A stretch of 64,000 nt of DNA from an uncultured Opitutales bacterium (GCA_934613645.1 CAKTTC010000004.1:1-64000); one strand, 5' to 3'; shown: positions 8,074 to 17,054, counted from the stretch's first letter. The notes: generated by a model not told the origin, from the letters alone. Numbers and translations: made by a program.

Positions 8074-9657
8074 ATGAAAAAATATTATATATCCGTCGTT
8101 TCGCTCGTTGCCGCGTGCGTGGCGTTCGCGGAAATCAAACTTCCCGCCATATTCGACAGCAATATGGTGGTCCAACAGCAAATGCCCATAAACATTTGGG
8201 GAACAGCCAAGCCGAAGTCTGAGGTTATGGCGAATTTCAACTCGAAATACACGAAGACAAAGGCCGATTCCGACGGTAATTGGAAGATGACGCTGCCCGC
8301 CGAAAAGGCGTCGTTCAAGGAGCGGTCGCTTACGCTGTTCGAAGACGGCGTTCCGAGTCTGGAGCTTAAAAACGTGCTTGTGGGCGAGGTATGGATTGCC
8401 GGCGGCCAAAGCAATATGGAATGGCGCGTCTATTCTTCGGCCGACAAGAAAAAGGCGGAGGCGAATGCGGAAAAAAACAGGGGGAAGTTCCGCTATTTTG
8501 CGCAGTCTTCGCACTGCGCCGCTCCCAAGCCGATGTCGGAGTTTCACAAGGATTCCAAGTGGATTGTAGTTGACGGCAAAAACGTTGGCACGGTTTCGGC
8601 GGTCGGCTACTATTTCGCCGAAAGATTGCTTGCCGACTTGAACGTTCCCGTCGCGCTCATTTACGCGGCGCAGGGCGCGACGGAAATGAAGTGCTGGACT
8701 TCGCGCGAAGACTTGGAAAAACTCGACTGGCTTGCCGAGCACCTTTCGAAATTCGAAAAGGAAACCGCCGCCTACGACGAGGCCGCCTACCAAAAAATGC
8801 TCGCCGAATTCAAGGCAAAGGAAGCCGCCTACCAAAAGGCGGTGGAGCGGGCGAAAAAAGAGGGCAAGCCGACCCCCGCGCGCGCAAGATGGGAAGACCG
8901 CGTCCGCCCCAACAAACTGTCGCCGTGGTTTACATTCCGTGCCCCGTATTTGAACTTCAACGGATTTATCGCTCCGCTTAAAAACCTGTCGGTTCGCGGC
9001 GTGATTTGGTATCAGGGCGAAAGCGACGCAAATGCGACTTGGGCGCAGCACTACACGGAAAGCTTCGGCACAATGATTGGCTCTTGGCGCGATTCGCTCA
9101 AAAATCCCGACCTGCCGTTCATTCAGGTTCAGCTTGCCTCCTACAAAAACGGCGGCAAATGGGAACGCTGGGCAGACGCCCGCGCCGCGCAGTTCGAAAA
9201 CACAAAAGTATACAAAAACGTGTTTATGGCGTGCATAATAGACTGCGGCGAAAAGCACCAAATCCACCCCGCCGACAAAACCACCCCCGGTTCGCGCTTG
9301 GAGAAAATCGCGCTGGAGAAAGTCTACGGCAAAAAGGGGCTTCTTTCCACCGCGCCCTCTCTTAAGGAGGTTGTCTACAAGGGCAGTTCGGCGGTCGTTA
9401 CGTTCGACCTTTTCGGCACTTCGCTTACGTCGAAGGGCAAGCCGCGCGGCTTCGAAATTTTGGTGGGCGAAAACTGGGTTCCCGCCGATGCCGAACTGCT
9501 CAACGAGGCCGTTTTGGTGAAGTCGAAGGGCGGCGCGGAAATAAAGGGCGTGCGCTACCTCTGGAAAGACTGGGCGCGTCCCGATGTCTGGCTGTTCGGC
9601 AAACAGGGGCTGCCCGTAGTTCCGTTCAAGTCGGTTGCAAAAGACGCCGCAAAATAG
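8074..9657 (+). CDS. Secreted sialate O-acetylesterase-like protein (SASA family), copy 2
   Basis: A 527-aa paralogue of the preceding gene, sharing domain order but clearly diverged. The signal peptide is MKKYYISVVSLVAACVAFA. Nucleophile Ser occurs in GGQSNMEW near residue 112, the canonical WYQGESDA block is intact, and the catalytic His lies in QIHPAD near residue 391. The central part has a Lys/Glu-rich helical stretch (about residues 210-275) not needed for the core fold. It is probably cotranscribed with copy 1 and followed by a strong terminator. Confidence 0.87.
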   Translation: MKKYYISVVSLVAACVAFAEIKLPAIFDSNMVVQQQMPINIWGTAKPKSEVMANFNSKYTKTKADSDGNWKMTLPAEKASFKERSLTLFEDGVPSLELKNVLVGEVWIAGGQSNMEWRVYSSADKKKAEANAEKNRGKFRYFAQSSHCAAPKPMSEFHKDSKWIVVDGKNVGTVSAVGYYFAERLLADLNVPVALIYAAQGATEMKCWTSREDLEKLDWLAEHLSKFEKETAAYDEAAYQKMLAEFKAKEAAYQKAVERAKKEGKPTPARARWEDRVRPNKLSPWFTFRAPYLNFNGFIAPLKNLSVRGVIWYQGESDANATWAQHYTESFGTMIGSWRDSLKNPDLPFIQVQLASYKNGGKWERWADARAAQFENTKVYKNVFMACIIDCGEKHQIHPADKTTPGSRLEKIALEKVYGKKGLLSTAPSLKEVVYKGSSAVVTFDLFGTSLTSKGKPRGFEILVGENWVPADAELLNEAVLVKSKGGAEIKGVRYLWKDWARPDVWLFGKQGLPVVPFKSVAKDAAK

Positions 9658-9687
9658 CGGAACTTTTCTGAAGAAAAAACGGCTTTG

Positions 9688-9717
9688 ACGGCGGGAGTTT
9701 GTGCCCGCCGTTTTTTT
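9688..9717 (+). terminator. Intrinsic terminator after the esterase pair
   Basis: ACGGCGGG and CCCGCCGT form an 8-bp stem with an eight-base loop, followed by seven T residues. Confidence 0.88.
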
Positions 9718-9732
9718 GGCGGATATAAAAGA

Positions 9733-9761
9733 TTGCAAAACGGGAAAAATTTGATTTTATT
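9733..9761 (+). promoter_or_regulatory. Candidate promoter of ileS
   Basis: TTGCAA and TTTATT are separated by 17 bases. An overlapping alternative uses TTGATT at 9751. Either would give a leader of about 50-60 bases before ileS. Confidence 0.35.
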
Positions 9762-9825
9762 TCCGCAATATTAAAAATTTCAGCAAAATATATTCAATTT
9801 ACAACAAACGGAAAAACGCATAGTT

Positions 9826-12603
9826 ATGTCGGAAAAAGACTTCAAGAATACACTGAATTTGCCCTCCACAAAGTTCCCCATGAGGGGCGACTTGGTAAAG
9901 CGCGAACCCGCCCGCATAGAGCATTGGAAGAAAATCGACCTCTACGGGGCAATTCAGCGCAAGAACGCCAACAACCCCAAGTTCGTCCTGCACGACGGCC
10001 CCCCGTTCACGAACGGCGACGTCCACATCGGAACGGCGTTGAACAAAATTTTAAAAGACGTAATTTTGCGCCACAAGTCAATGAAGGGCTTCTACACGCC
10101 GTATCTCCCGGGTTGGGACTGCCACGGTCTGCCCATCGAGCACAAAGTGGCGAAAATGCTGCGCGAAGAAAACAAGCATTTGACAACCGCAGAACTGCGC
10201 GAAGCCTGCGCGAAATTTTCGTCGGAATTCATCGAAAAGCAGCGCAAGCAGTTTGTCAGACTGGGCGTTCTCGCCGACTGGCAGCGCGAGTATAAGACGA
10301 AAGACCCCTCATACGAAGCCGATATTCTGCGCACCTTTGCGGCGTTCGTGCGCAGGGGGCTTGTCTACAGAAGCAAGAAGCCCGTGTATTGGTCTATCCC
10401 CTGCGCGACTGCGCTTGCGGAGGCGGAAATCGAATACAAAGACCACACAAGCTCCTCAATCTGGGTTGCGTTCAAACTCGACGAAGAATCGAACGCGCGT
10501 TTGGGCTTGAAAGACGCCGAAATAGTCATCTGGACTACAACTCCGTGGACTATGCCCTCCAACTTGGCGATGGCCGTAAATCCCGACGTGGAATACGTAG
10601 CGGTTTCGGCGGGCGCGCGCACGTTCATTGTGGGCGAGCCGCTTGTTGAAAGCTTCGTGAAGGCGTGCAAAATAGAAAATCCGCAAGTAAAGCCCGTGGG
10701 CAAGGGCAGCGAGATTGAGGGAATTTCGGCGTTCCACCCGTTCTGCAACCGCAAAAGCACCGTCTTCTGCGCGCGCTACGTCACGACCGACTCGGGCACG
10801 GGAGTTGTCCATATCGCCCCCGGCCACGGCTTGGAAGACTACCAAGTGGGCTTGGAACACGGCTTGGACATCTACAGCCCCCTCGACGACGAAGGCAAAT
10901 ATGTCGACGACGGCCAAGTGCCCGCCGAGCTTGTGGGCATAAGCGTTCTTGAAAACGACAGCGGCAGAAGTGCCGCCAACGGCGCAGTCTTGGAGCTTTT
11001 GGACAAAAAGGGCGCGCTGCTTAACATCGAAAAAATTTCGCACCAATACCCGCACTGCTGGCGTTCCAAAACGCCCGTAATCTTCCGCGCAATGGACCAG
11101 TGGTTCGTGGCTCTCGACAAGGACAACCTCCGCAAACAGGCTCTCGACGCCATTTCCACAGTCAAGTGGCTGCCCGAACGCGGCGAAAACAGAATCCGCG
11201 GCGCGGTTGAGTCGCGTCCCGACTGGTGCATTTCGCGCCAACGCGCATGGGGCGTGCCCATTCCCGCGTTCTACGGCAAAAACGGAGAGGCGTTCCTCGA
11301 CGCCGACGTGATTGAGGCAATAGCCGACAAAGTCGAAAAGCGCGGCACAAACTTCTGGTATACCGACAGCGAAAGCCAGATACTCGACGGCGTAAAGCTT
11401 CCCGCAAACTGGGGCGACGCCGCTTCGCTCAAAAAGGGAACGGACACGCTCGACGTCTGGATTGACTCGGGTTCGAGCCACATTGCGTGCCTTTCCCGCC
11501 ACCCCGACCTCGCTTGGCCGGCAGACCTGTATTTCGAAGGCAGCGACCAGCACAGAGGCTGGTTCCAAAGCTCCCTCTGGACGGCAATCGCCACAAAGGG
11601 CAAAGCCCCCTACAAGCGCGTAATCACGCACGGGTTCATTGTTGACGAAAACCGCAAGAAAATTTCCAAAAGCGACGGCAAACCGCAAACCGCCGACATG
11701 TATGTGGGCAAGTGGGGCGCGGACATTGTCCGCATGTGGATAAGCTCCGTAGACTACCAAAACGATATGCCCATTTCCGAGGGCATTATGGCGCACGTTG
11801 CAAACGCATACCGCGGCTTCAGAAACACGGTTATGTATCAGCTTGGCAACCTCGCCGACTTCGACAAGGCCGACGCCGTTGCGCTTGAGCAGCTCGACCC
11901 CATCGACGCGTGGGCTGTTGCAAAGGCGGCTGAATTCGCCCTCGAAGCCGACAAGGCATACGACGCCTACGAGTTCCACAAAGTCTACAAGCTCATCGAC
12001 AACTTCTGCGGCGTAACGCTCTCGAGAGTCTACCACGACATTCTCAAAGACCGCCTGTATACGTTCGGGGCGAAGTCGTTCCAACGCCGCTCTTCGCAGA
12101 CGGCAATCGACATCATAAGCGACATTCTCCTGAAAGTCGCCGCGCCCATTCTCACTTTCACCTGCGACGAAGCCTACAGCTTCAAGCACGGCGCGGAGTT
12201 CATGCAGGATTCAATCCACCTGCAGGACTACCCCGACGTAGCCCCGCTGCTTGTCTGCGCGCCCACCGCCGCAAAAATCGACAGAATTTTGCAGATACGC
12301 GACCGCGTGAACGAATCGCTTGAAAAGCTGCGCAAAGACAAGGTTATCGGCAAGAGCTTGGAGGCGGAAGTCGAAATTATGGTTTCCGAAAACGGCGACG
12401 ACGCAAAACTTTTGCGCGAGTTCGAAAAGAGCCTCGCCGAAATTTTCATAGTCTCGGGCGTTTCGATTGTCGAAGGCAAGTTTGAAACAACATCGGTGCA
12501 GGCGTCGAAGGCTGAGGGCGTGCGCTGCGTGCGCTGCTGGCGCATAGTAAAAGAGGTCAACGCCGACGGAATCTGCCCGCGCTGCGAAGACGCCGTAAAA
12601 TAA
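9826..12603 (+). CDS. ileS: Isoleucyl-tRNA synthetase
   Basis: Class I synthetase of 925 aa that charges tRNA-Ile and edits Val. The HIGH signature appears as HIGT within GDVHIGTALNK near residues 66-76, and the KMSKS loop as KKISKS near residues 606-611. Between them lies the CP1 editing domain, with WTTTPWTMPSN marking its start. The C-terminal zinc ribbon has four cysteines in CVRCW...CPRC. The length and bacterial-type C-terminus agree with IleRS type 1. It leads a group with the DksA-like gene (11 bases away) and lspA. Confidence 0.97.
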   Translation: MSEKDFKNTLNLPSTKFPMRGDLVKREPARIEHWKKIDLYGAIQRKNANNPKFVLHDGPPFTNGDVHIGTALNKILKDVILRHKSMKGFYTPYLPGWDCHGLPIEHKVAKMLREENKHLTTAELREACAKFSSEFIEKQRKQFVRLGVLADWQREYKTKDPSYEADILRTFAAFVRRGLVYRSKKPVYWSIPCATALAEAEIEYKDHTSSSIWVAFKLDEESNARLGLKDAEIVIWTTTPWTMPSNLAMAVNPDVEYVAVSAGARTFIVGEPLVESFVKACKIENPQVKPVGKGSEIEGISAFHPFCNRKSTVFCARYVTTDSGTGVVHIAPGHGLEDYQVGLEHGLDIYSPLDDEGKYVDDGQVPAELVGISVLENDSGRSAANGAVLELLDKKGALLNIEKISHQYPHCWRSKTPVIFRAMDQWFVALDKDNLRKQALDAISTVKWLPERGENRIRGAVESRPDWCISRQRAWGVPIPAFYGKNGEAFLDADVIEAIADKVEKRGTNFWYTDSESQILDGVKLPANWGDAASLKKGTDTLDVWIDSGSSHIACLSRHPDLAWPADLYFEGSDQHRGWFQSSLWTAIATKGKAPYKRVITHGFIVDENRKKISKSDGKPQTADMYVGKWGADIVRMWISSVDYQNDMPISEGIMAHVANAYRGFRNTVMYQLGNLADFDKADAVALEQLDPIDAWAVAKAAEFALEADKAYDAYEFHKVYKLIDNFCGVTLSRVYHDILKDRLYTFGAKSFQRRSSQTAIDIISDILLKVAAPILTFTCDEAYSFKHGAEFMQDSIHLQDYPDVAPLLVCAPTAAKIDRILQIRDRVNESLEKLRKDKVIGKSLEAEVEIMVSENGDDAKLLREFEKSLAEIFIVSGVSIVEGKFETTSVQASKAEGVRCVRCWRIVKEVNADGICPRCEDAVK

Positions 12604-12614
12604 TCGGAGGGAAT

Positions 12615-13763
12615 ATGGCTACAAAAAAGACAGTTTCCAAAAAGGCGGTTGCCGCAAAACCCGCTTCAAAGCAGGTTAAAGCCAAGCAGCCCGCGCCCAA
12701 GTCGGCACCGAAAGCGGCGGCGAAACCCGCGGCAAAGGCGGCAACGCCCAAAAAGGCGCAGGAAAAGTCGGCATCGGCGGCGAAAAAGTCCCCGAAACTC
12801 GTTGTTTCGGCAAAGAAGCCCGAAAAGAAGGTCGTGATTTCCGCAAAGAAAACGGCCGCGGCAACGCCCAAAAAGGCGCAGGAAAAATCGGTATCGGCGG
12901 CGAAAAAGTCCCCGAAGCTCGTTGTTTCGGCGAAGAAGTCGGGCAAAAAGGCGGACGTGGTAATCTCCATACCCGCCGCGGACATTCCCGTTGACGCTCC
13001 CAAAAAGAACGGCGATATTCTCAAAGACGACAGACCCTCGCACCACATAGCGTTTTCGCTCGAGGACTTGGACGCGTTCTTCAAAAACCGCCAAAACAAC
13101 GTCCAGCCGAAGCTCGCCAAAAAGGACGCCGAGCCGACCGCCAAAAAGGCGGCGGTTGCCGCAAAGAAGCCCGCAAAGGGCGGCGCGGTAAAGCTTGAAA
13201 ACAAGTCGCAGGGGGTGGCCACAATCTTCGACATTCTCGGTTTCAACCCCGTCGAAACGCCGAGCGTTGAAAAGCTCGAGGGCAAGGACGTTCCCAAAAA
13301 GTGGAAAAAATACTACAACAAGCTTGTCGAGCTGCGCCAGCACCACACCGACGGCGTGGCAACCCGCTCCGAAGAGGTCATGAAGCGTTCCGCGAAGGAC
13401 GACGCAGGCGACTTGTCGTCATACGGGCAGCACTTGGCGGACGCGGGCTCGGGCAGTTTCGAGCGCGATTTGGCATACAATATGATTTCCAACCAGACCG
13501 AAATTCTCGCGGAAATAGACGCCGCCATCAAGCGCATTAAAGACGGCACTTACGGCATTTGCGAGGTCACCGGCAAGCCCATTCCCGAAGCCCGCTTGGA
13601 GGCTATCCCCTTCGCCCGCTACACGCGCGAAGGTCAGGAAATCCACGAGCGCGACCTCAAACGCCAAAAGGCGAGCAGGCGCGACAGCATGTTCGAAATG
13701 GGCATGGAGGAATCGTCGTCGTCGCAGAAATCGGACGACGAGGAAACCGATTCCAATTCGTAG
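12615..13763 (+). CDS. DksA/TraR-like protein with a histone H1-like Lys/Ala/Pro-rich N-terminal arm
   Basis: A 382-aa two-part protein. Residues 1-200 are Lys, Ala and Pro rich, histone H1-like and probably disordered and DNA-binding; they contain a tandem duplication (KKAQEKS...SAKK twice). The C-terminal part has the coiled coil and globular tail of the TraR/DksA family, ending GICEVTGKPIPEARLEAIPF. Only the first cysteine of the C4 zinc finger remains, as in YteA-like members. The last residues are acidic and Ser rich. DksA relatives bind the RNA polymerase secondary channel; that role is inference here. A GGAGG site lies five bases before the ATG. Confidence 0.75.
   Translation: MATKKTVSKKAVAAKPASKQVKAKQPAPKSAPKAAAKPAAKAATPKKAQEKSASAAKKSPKLVVSAKKPEKKVVISAKKTAAATPKKAQEKSVSAAKKSPKLVVSAKKSGKKADVVISIPAADIPVDAPKKNGDILKDDRPSHHIAFSLEDLDAFFKNRQNNVQPKLAKKDAEPTAKKAAVAAKKPAKGGAVKLENKSQGVATIFDILGFNPVETPSVEKLEGKDVPKKWKKYYNKLVELRQHHTDGVATRSEEVMKRSAKDDAGDLSSYGQHLADAGSGSFERDLAYNMISNQTEILAEIDAAIKRIKDGTYGICEVTGKPIPEARLEAIPFARYTREGQEIHERDLKRQKASRRDSMFEMGMEESSSSQKSDDEETDSNS
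12749..12946 (+). repeat. Internal coding tandem duplication
   Basis: A segment of about 75 bases starting ACGCCCAAAAAGGCGCAGG at 12749 recurs at 12869 with few changes. The duplication lies within the Lys/Ala-rich arm of the DksA-like protein, indicating recent expansion of that arm. Confidence 0.8.
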
Positions 13764-13764
13764 T

Positions 13765-14280
13765 ATGAAAAAGCGCGGCATAATATTTTTTGTGTGTCTG
13801 GTTCTCACGTTTGCGGTGGATCAGGCCACAAAATACGCGGTTGTGGCAAACATTCCGTGGGAGGTCGGCAAGCCCACCTACCACTTCGCGGGCGACAGCC
13901 GGCCAATCCCGATTATAGAAAATTTCCTGTATCTTGTCCACATCACAAACGAGGGCGCGGCTTGGGGAATACTCTCTGGGCAGACGTATTTGCTTTCGTC
14001 TATTGCGGTAGTTGCCATTGCCGCGCTTTGGCTTTTCCGCTCCTACTTGGGCTTTTCTACCGCGCTCGGGCAATTTACAATGGGAATTTTCGCGGGCGGC
14101 GTTCTGGGAAATTTGTTCGACCGCATCTACTACGGGCACGTAATTGACTTCATCGACGTGCACCTGCCGTTGATAAACTACCGCTGGCCAGCCTTCAACA
14201 TTGCCGACTGCGGAATCTGCATAGGCGTGGTAATCTACATTGTCTCCGTCCTCTTTGAGGACTTCTTCCCCTCCCGCTAA
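13765..14280 (+). CDS. lspA: Lipoprotein signal peptidase (signal peptidase II)
   Basis: An inner-membrane aspartyl protease that cuts prolipoproteins before the lipidated Cys. The 171-aa protein has four hydrophobic segments. Family motifs are present: DQATK near residue 19, NEGAAWG, GNLFDR with VIDFID carrying the first catalytic Asp, and FNIADCGI carrying the second. It starts one base after the DksA-like stop, so the two are cotranscribed. Several lipoproteins in this window (14.4 kb, 58.6 kb) would be substrates. Confidence 0.96.
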   Translation: MKKRGIIFFVCLVLTFAVDQATKYAVVANIPWEVGKPTYHFAGDSRPIPIIENFLYLVHITNEGAAWGILSGQTYLLSSIAVVAIAALWLFRSYLGFSTALGQFTMGIFAGGVLGNLFDRIYYGHVIDFIDVHLPLINYRWPAFNIADCGICIGVVIYIVSVLFEDFFPSR

Positions 14281-14370
14281 TTTTTTTATATTTCGGGAAG
14301 AGGCGGCAATTTTTTTATGATTCGGGAAGTGGCGGCAATTGGCTAACGCCAATTCGCCTTTGACTGTGGT
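14281..14370 (-). repeat. Hairpin repeat, family C (copy 2 plus a partial)
   Basis: Read on the minus strand, AAAGGCGAATTGGCG-TTA-GCCAATTGCCGCC forms a hairpin followed by ACTTCCCGAATCATAAAAAAA. A second, truncated tail unit lies at 14281-14309. The T-rich plus-strand sequence follows the lspA stop directly. The rest of the gap to 14414 holds two diverged TGAAGTT-type direct repeats and nothing else recognisable. Confidence 0.7.
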
Positions 14371-14414
14371 TGAAGTTCACAATTCGGGCGGCGCGTTTTT
14401 CAATCCGTCTTTGA

Positions 14415-15899
14415 TTATCGTTGAAGTTTATGTTTTTCAACTTTACCGCCAAAAAATTTTATGATTTTTCTGTAGGCGTTGAATTCGTCGCATATAGAGG
14501 GAAATCCATGTGCGCCTTTCCCCGCGACAAATTCTGCCTTTTTGCCGTTTTTTCTTAATTCGTTATAAAACCGCTCGCCCTGTTCAAATTCAATTACATC
14601 GTCGCCGAAAAAGTGGTAGAGCAGGACTTCAGCCGAAATATTTTTGACGTTAAAAAACGGACTTATCTGTTTGAGCCGTTCCAATTCTTCCGAACTGCTT
14701 CCGTATTGCAGCTTGTCCAAGCCTTTATTAGCTCCCGATTTTTTGGGAAACGATTTCAGCATTTGCGGAATATCGTATGCCCCAAATAATAGAACTCCGC
14801 TCTTGTAAATTTTCGAAGTCGTCAGGGCGTATGCGGCGCAAAAGCCGCCCCACGAACCGCCAAGAATGAAGACGTTGTTTCCGTCAACCCACCCGTTTTT
14901 TAACGCATAAGTCAGCGATTCCGAAATATCCAGTTGTGCGCGCGTTATTCCCCGTGCGCCGAATCCCCCGAAGCGGAATGTTTTCCCATATCCCGTCGAA
15001 CCGCGATAGTTCGGTTGGATAACCAAAAAACCTTCGCTTGCCAGAATGTCGGCTTTGTAATCAAAGTCCAAAGTGTTCTGCGTAGCAGGGCCGCCGTGCG
15101 GAAATACTATAGTGGGCAGATTTTGAAGTGGGCGATTTTGGGGGTATGTCAAAACAACGTCGATATTTTCGCCGTCGCTTGCCGTCCATTTATGTTTGGT
15201 TCTCGACGTTGACGTTTCCCAATCTTTGAAATCGTCTACAACTTCTGCGACCGAATTTGTTGAGAAATCAAACGCAACATAAATGGGCGGTCTGTCGGTA
15301 TACGCCACCTCCGCAAGCCAAACGTCAACGGCTTCTGCTTTCTCAATCCAGTAGATGTTTTGTATCTTGTTTCGGCGTGCTATTGCATTTTTTATTTTTA
15401 ATTCAGCTGCCGAAAAAGTATCTGAAATGTAGCGTGAGCCGTCCGCAAAATAAATACACTGAATTTCCTTTTCCCCTCCCTTGTCCCAGAAAACAATTCT
15501 TTCCGCGTCGCTTGGAAATTGGGCTATGACTGAATACGACTTTGTTTTTACCGAATACTTTTCTACTCTTGCGAATTCCGATTTGTCATTGCATAGCAGG
15601 TAGAAATTTTCATTGTCTGCGGCGCACAAACAGATTCTTTCGCCGCACTTGCTCTTTCGTAAAACGTTGTCGGTTTTTACCTCAAAAAATTCGAAAGTGC
15701 CGTCTTCGCAAAGCCGCGTTGACAGTGCCTCTTTGATCGGCTTGGGGGTGAAATGTTCGGGTTCGAAAAGCGCAATACGCCCGCTTTCACTCAGCGTGTA
15801 TATCTTGTCAGAAGAGAACCCGCGCGCACATTCCGTTTTTGAGATATGCGCGCAGGAACATAAAAAAACACAGAGAAAAAATACTATAAGCCTTGGCAT
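14415..15899 (-). CDS. Lipoprotein, prolyl oligopeptidase family (S9) peptidase
   Basis: A 494-aa alpha/beta hydrolase with a lipoprotein signal (FFLCVFLCSC, lipidation Cys at residue 16). The N-terminal half is a degenerate beta-propeller-like region. The catalytic domain shows PHGGPATQ for the oxyanion region, nucleophile elbow GGSWGG, Asp in FGDDVIEF and His in GAHGF. It is expected to cleave short peptides at the membrane. It lies 19 bases downstream of the mini CxxCxGxG gene. The local composition looks more AT-rich than flanking genes, and the last eight codons run into repeat-like sequence. Confidence 0.85.
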   Translation of the reverse strand: MPRLIVFFLCVFLCSCAHISKTECARGFSSDKIYTLSESGRIALFEPEHFTPKPIKEALSTRLCEDGTFEFFEVKTDNVLRKSKCGERICLCAADNENFYLLCNDKSEFARVEKYSVKTKSYSVIAQFPSDAERIVFWDKGGEKEIQCIYFADGSRYISDTFSAAELKIKNAIARRNKIQNIYWIEKAEAVDVWLAEVAYTDRPPIYVAFDFSTNSVAEVVDDFKDWETSTSRTKHKWTASDGENIDVVLTYPQNRPLQNLPTIVFPHGGPATQNTLDFDYKADILASEGFLVIQPNYRGSTGYGKTFRFGGFGARGITRAQLDISESLTYALKNGWVDGNNVFILGGSWGGFCAAYALTTSKIYKSGVLLFGAYDIPQMLKSFPKKSGANKGLDKLQYGSSSEELERLKQISPFFNVKNISAEVLLYHFFGDDVIEFEQGERFYNELRKNGKKAEFVAGKGAHGFPSICDEFNAYRKIIKFFGGKVEKHKLQR

Positions 15900-15918
15900 A
15901 TTTTTTCTCTACAAGAAA

Positions 15919-16125
15919 TTAGTAGCTTCCCTGTCTTCCGGTTCCGTTACAGTGAATACAATTCACATTTCCAAAAAAACCCGTTCCTTTGCAATGCACG
16001 CATCTAAACATTTCGCATTTTTCAATGCCGCTGATAGATGATTTTGTTTCGGACTTTGCGGAAGCGAAGGCGATTCCCGCTCCTGCGAGTGCGCATACGC
16101 ATATTACTGCCAATAATCTTTTCAT
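15919..16125 (-). CDS. Small secreted zinc-finger protein with two CxxCxGxG motifs
   Basis: A 68-aa protein with a Sec-type signal peptide (about residues 1-22, ending AFASA). The mature part contains CVHCKGTG and CIHCNGTG, the DnaJ-type cysteine repeat; two such motifs make one zinc site. Similar repeats mediate chaperone or protein-disulfide contacts in DnaJ, BSD2-like and related proteins. No other domain is present. It has an AAAGGA site upstream and lies 19 bases before the S9 peptidase gene, suggesting joint expression. Function is unknown. Confidence 0.72.
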   Translation of the reverse strand: MKRLLAVICVCALAGAGIAFASAKSETKSSISGIEKCEMFRCVHCKGTGFFGNVNCIHCNGTGRQGSY

Positions 16126-16147
16126 TGTGTTCCTTTGTTAATAAATT

Positions 16148-16181
16148 ACGGACGGGCGTTGTTGCCTGTCCGTATTTTATT
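16148..16181. terminator. Bidirectional terminator-like hairpin
   Basis: ACGGACGGGC pairs with GCCTGTCCGT (one G-T wobble) around a six-base loop, followed by ATTTTATTT on the plus strand and AATTTATT on the minus strand. It separates the sigma factor operon from the CxxCxGxG gene. Confidence 0.7.
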
Positions 16182-16215
16182 TCGTAAGGAATGGAAGAAT
16201 CTTCCTTCTTTATTT

Positions 16216-16401
16216 TTACTGTTTTTTGATTTTTTCGGCGATGTTTTTACGCTCTATATCCAGTTTTATTTCACGCGTTATCGGCGATTTCTTCAGTTTG
16301 TTTATTTGTTTATAGGCGTCTTTGAGGCTGTCGATAATTGTCTGTTCATGCGCGTCGAATTGCGGTTCGGCGGGCTTTGGGGTTTCGTCGTCAGAGTTCA
16401 T
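16216..16401 (-). CDS. Small hydrophilic protein downstream of a sigma factor, unknown function
   Basis: A 61-aa protein, acidic at the N-terminus and Lys-rich and helical at the C-terminus, with no membrane segment and no recognised domain. Its ATG overlaps the sigma factor stop codon by four bases (ATGA), so the two are translationally coupled. A role as a modulator of the sigma factor is possible from the coupling alone, but nothing in the sequence proves it. Confidence 0.6.
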   Translation of the reverse strand: MNSDDETPKPAEPQFDAHEQTIIDSLKDAYKQINKLKKSPITREIKLDIERKNIAEKIKKQ

Positions 16402-17054
16402 AATTGCATCTCCTTTTTGTAATACTCTTTCTGGGTTTCCTCGCGCAGGCGTTTTATTATGCGGTGCACGCTTTTGTCAACTTTCGTGCGCGGGACATTC
16501 AGCTTGGCGCAGATGTCTTCAACGGGCATTTCTTCAAGCATTCTAAGTTCGAAACAAAGGCAGGTTTTCGGGTCGAAGCTGTGGCGTATCGACTCCCAAA
16601 TATCCATAATCACCGACATTCTGTAGGCGTTGGCTTCGTTCTCTTCGAGTTTTTCGAAATACGAAGTATCGTCGGAGTCGCACACGGTTTTTTCGACTAT
16701 TTCGATAACGTCTTTGCTCACGGTTCTCGCCGAATTTTGCGCGCGGATATAGTCGAGCGTTCTGCGGTAGACTATGCGTTTGAGAAACCCCCTGAAGCGG
16801 TATTTGTCGGGCGTATAGGTTTTGTTTTCGAACGCCTTTTGCAGCGACAAAAACGTTTCCGAGATTATCGCGCCGAGGGCTGCTTCGTCAACGTTGTTCC
16901 AGCCTATGGCCTTGAACGAGTTTACCGCCATTTGCCTGATTGTGATTATGTAGGTGTCGTAGAAAATCTCCCACGACTTCTGCCACAGCTTCATATCGGC
17001 GTTGTCAATCATCTTTCCGATTACGCTGTTTGGTGTGTTGGGACAATTCATCAT
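16398..17054 (-). CDS. RNA polymerase sigma factor, sigma-70/ECF-like
   Basis: A 218-aa two-domain sigma factor. Region 2 is visible around FRGFLKRIVYRRTLDYIRA (residues about 90-110). Region 4, a helix-turn-helix, lies at FELRMLEEMPVEDICAKLNV followed by RTKVDKSVHRIIKRLRE. No sigma-1.1 or region 3 is evident. I start it at the MM pair at 17049-17054; the frame continues upstream across the divergent kinase start but without conservation. It is coupled to a 61-aa protein and divergent from a transmembrane Ser/Thr kinase, an arrangement suggesting a shared signalling pathway. Confidence 0.82.
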   Translation of the reverse strand: MMNCPNTPNSVIGKMIDNADMKLWQKSWEIFYDTYIITIRQMAVNSFKAIGWNNVDEAALGAIISETFLSLQKAFENKTYTPDKYRFRGFLKRIVYRRTLDYIRAQNSARTVSKDVIEIVEKTVCDSDDTSYFEKLEENEANAYRMSVIMDIWESIRHSFDPKTCLCFELRMLEEMPVEDICAKLNVPRTKVDKSVHRIIKRLREETQKEYYKKEMQL

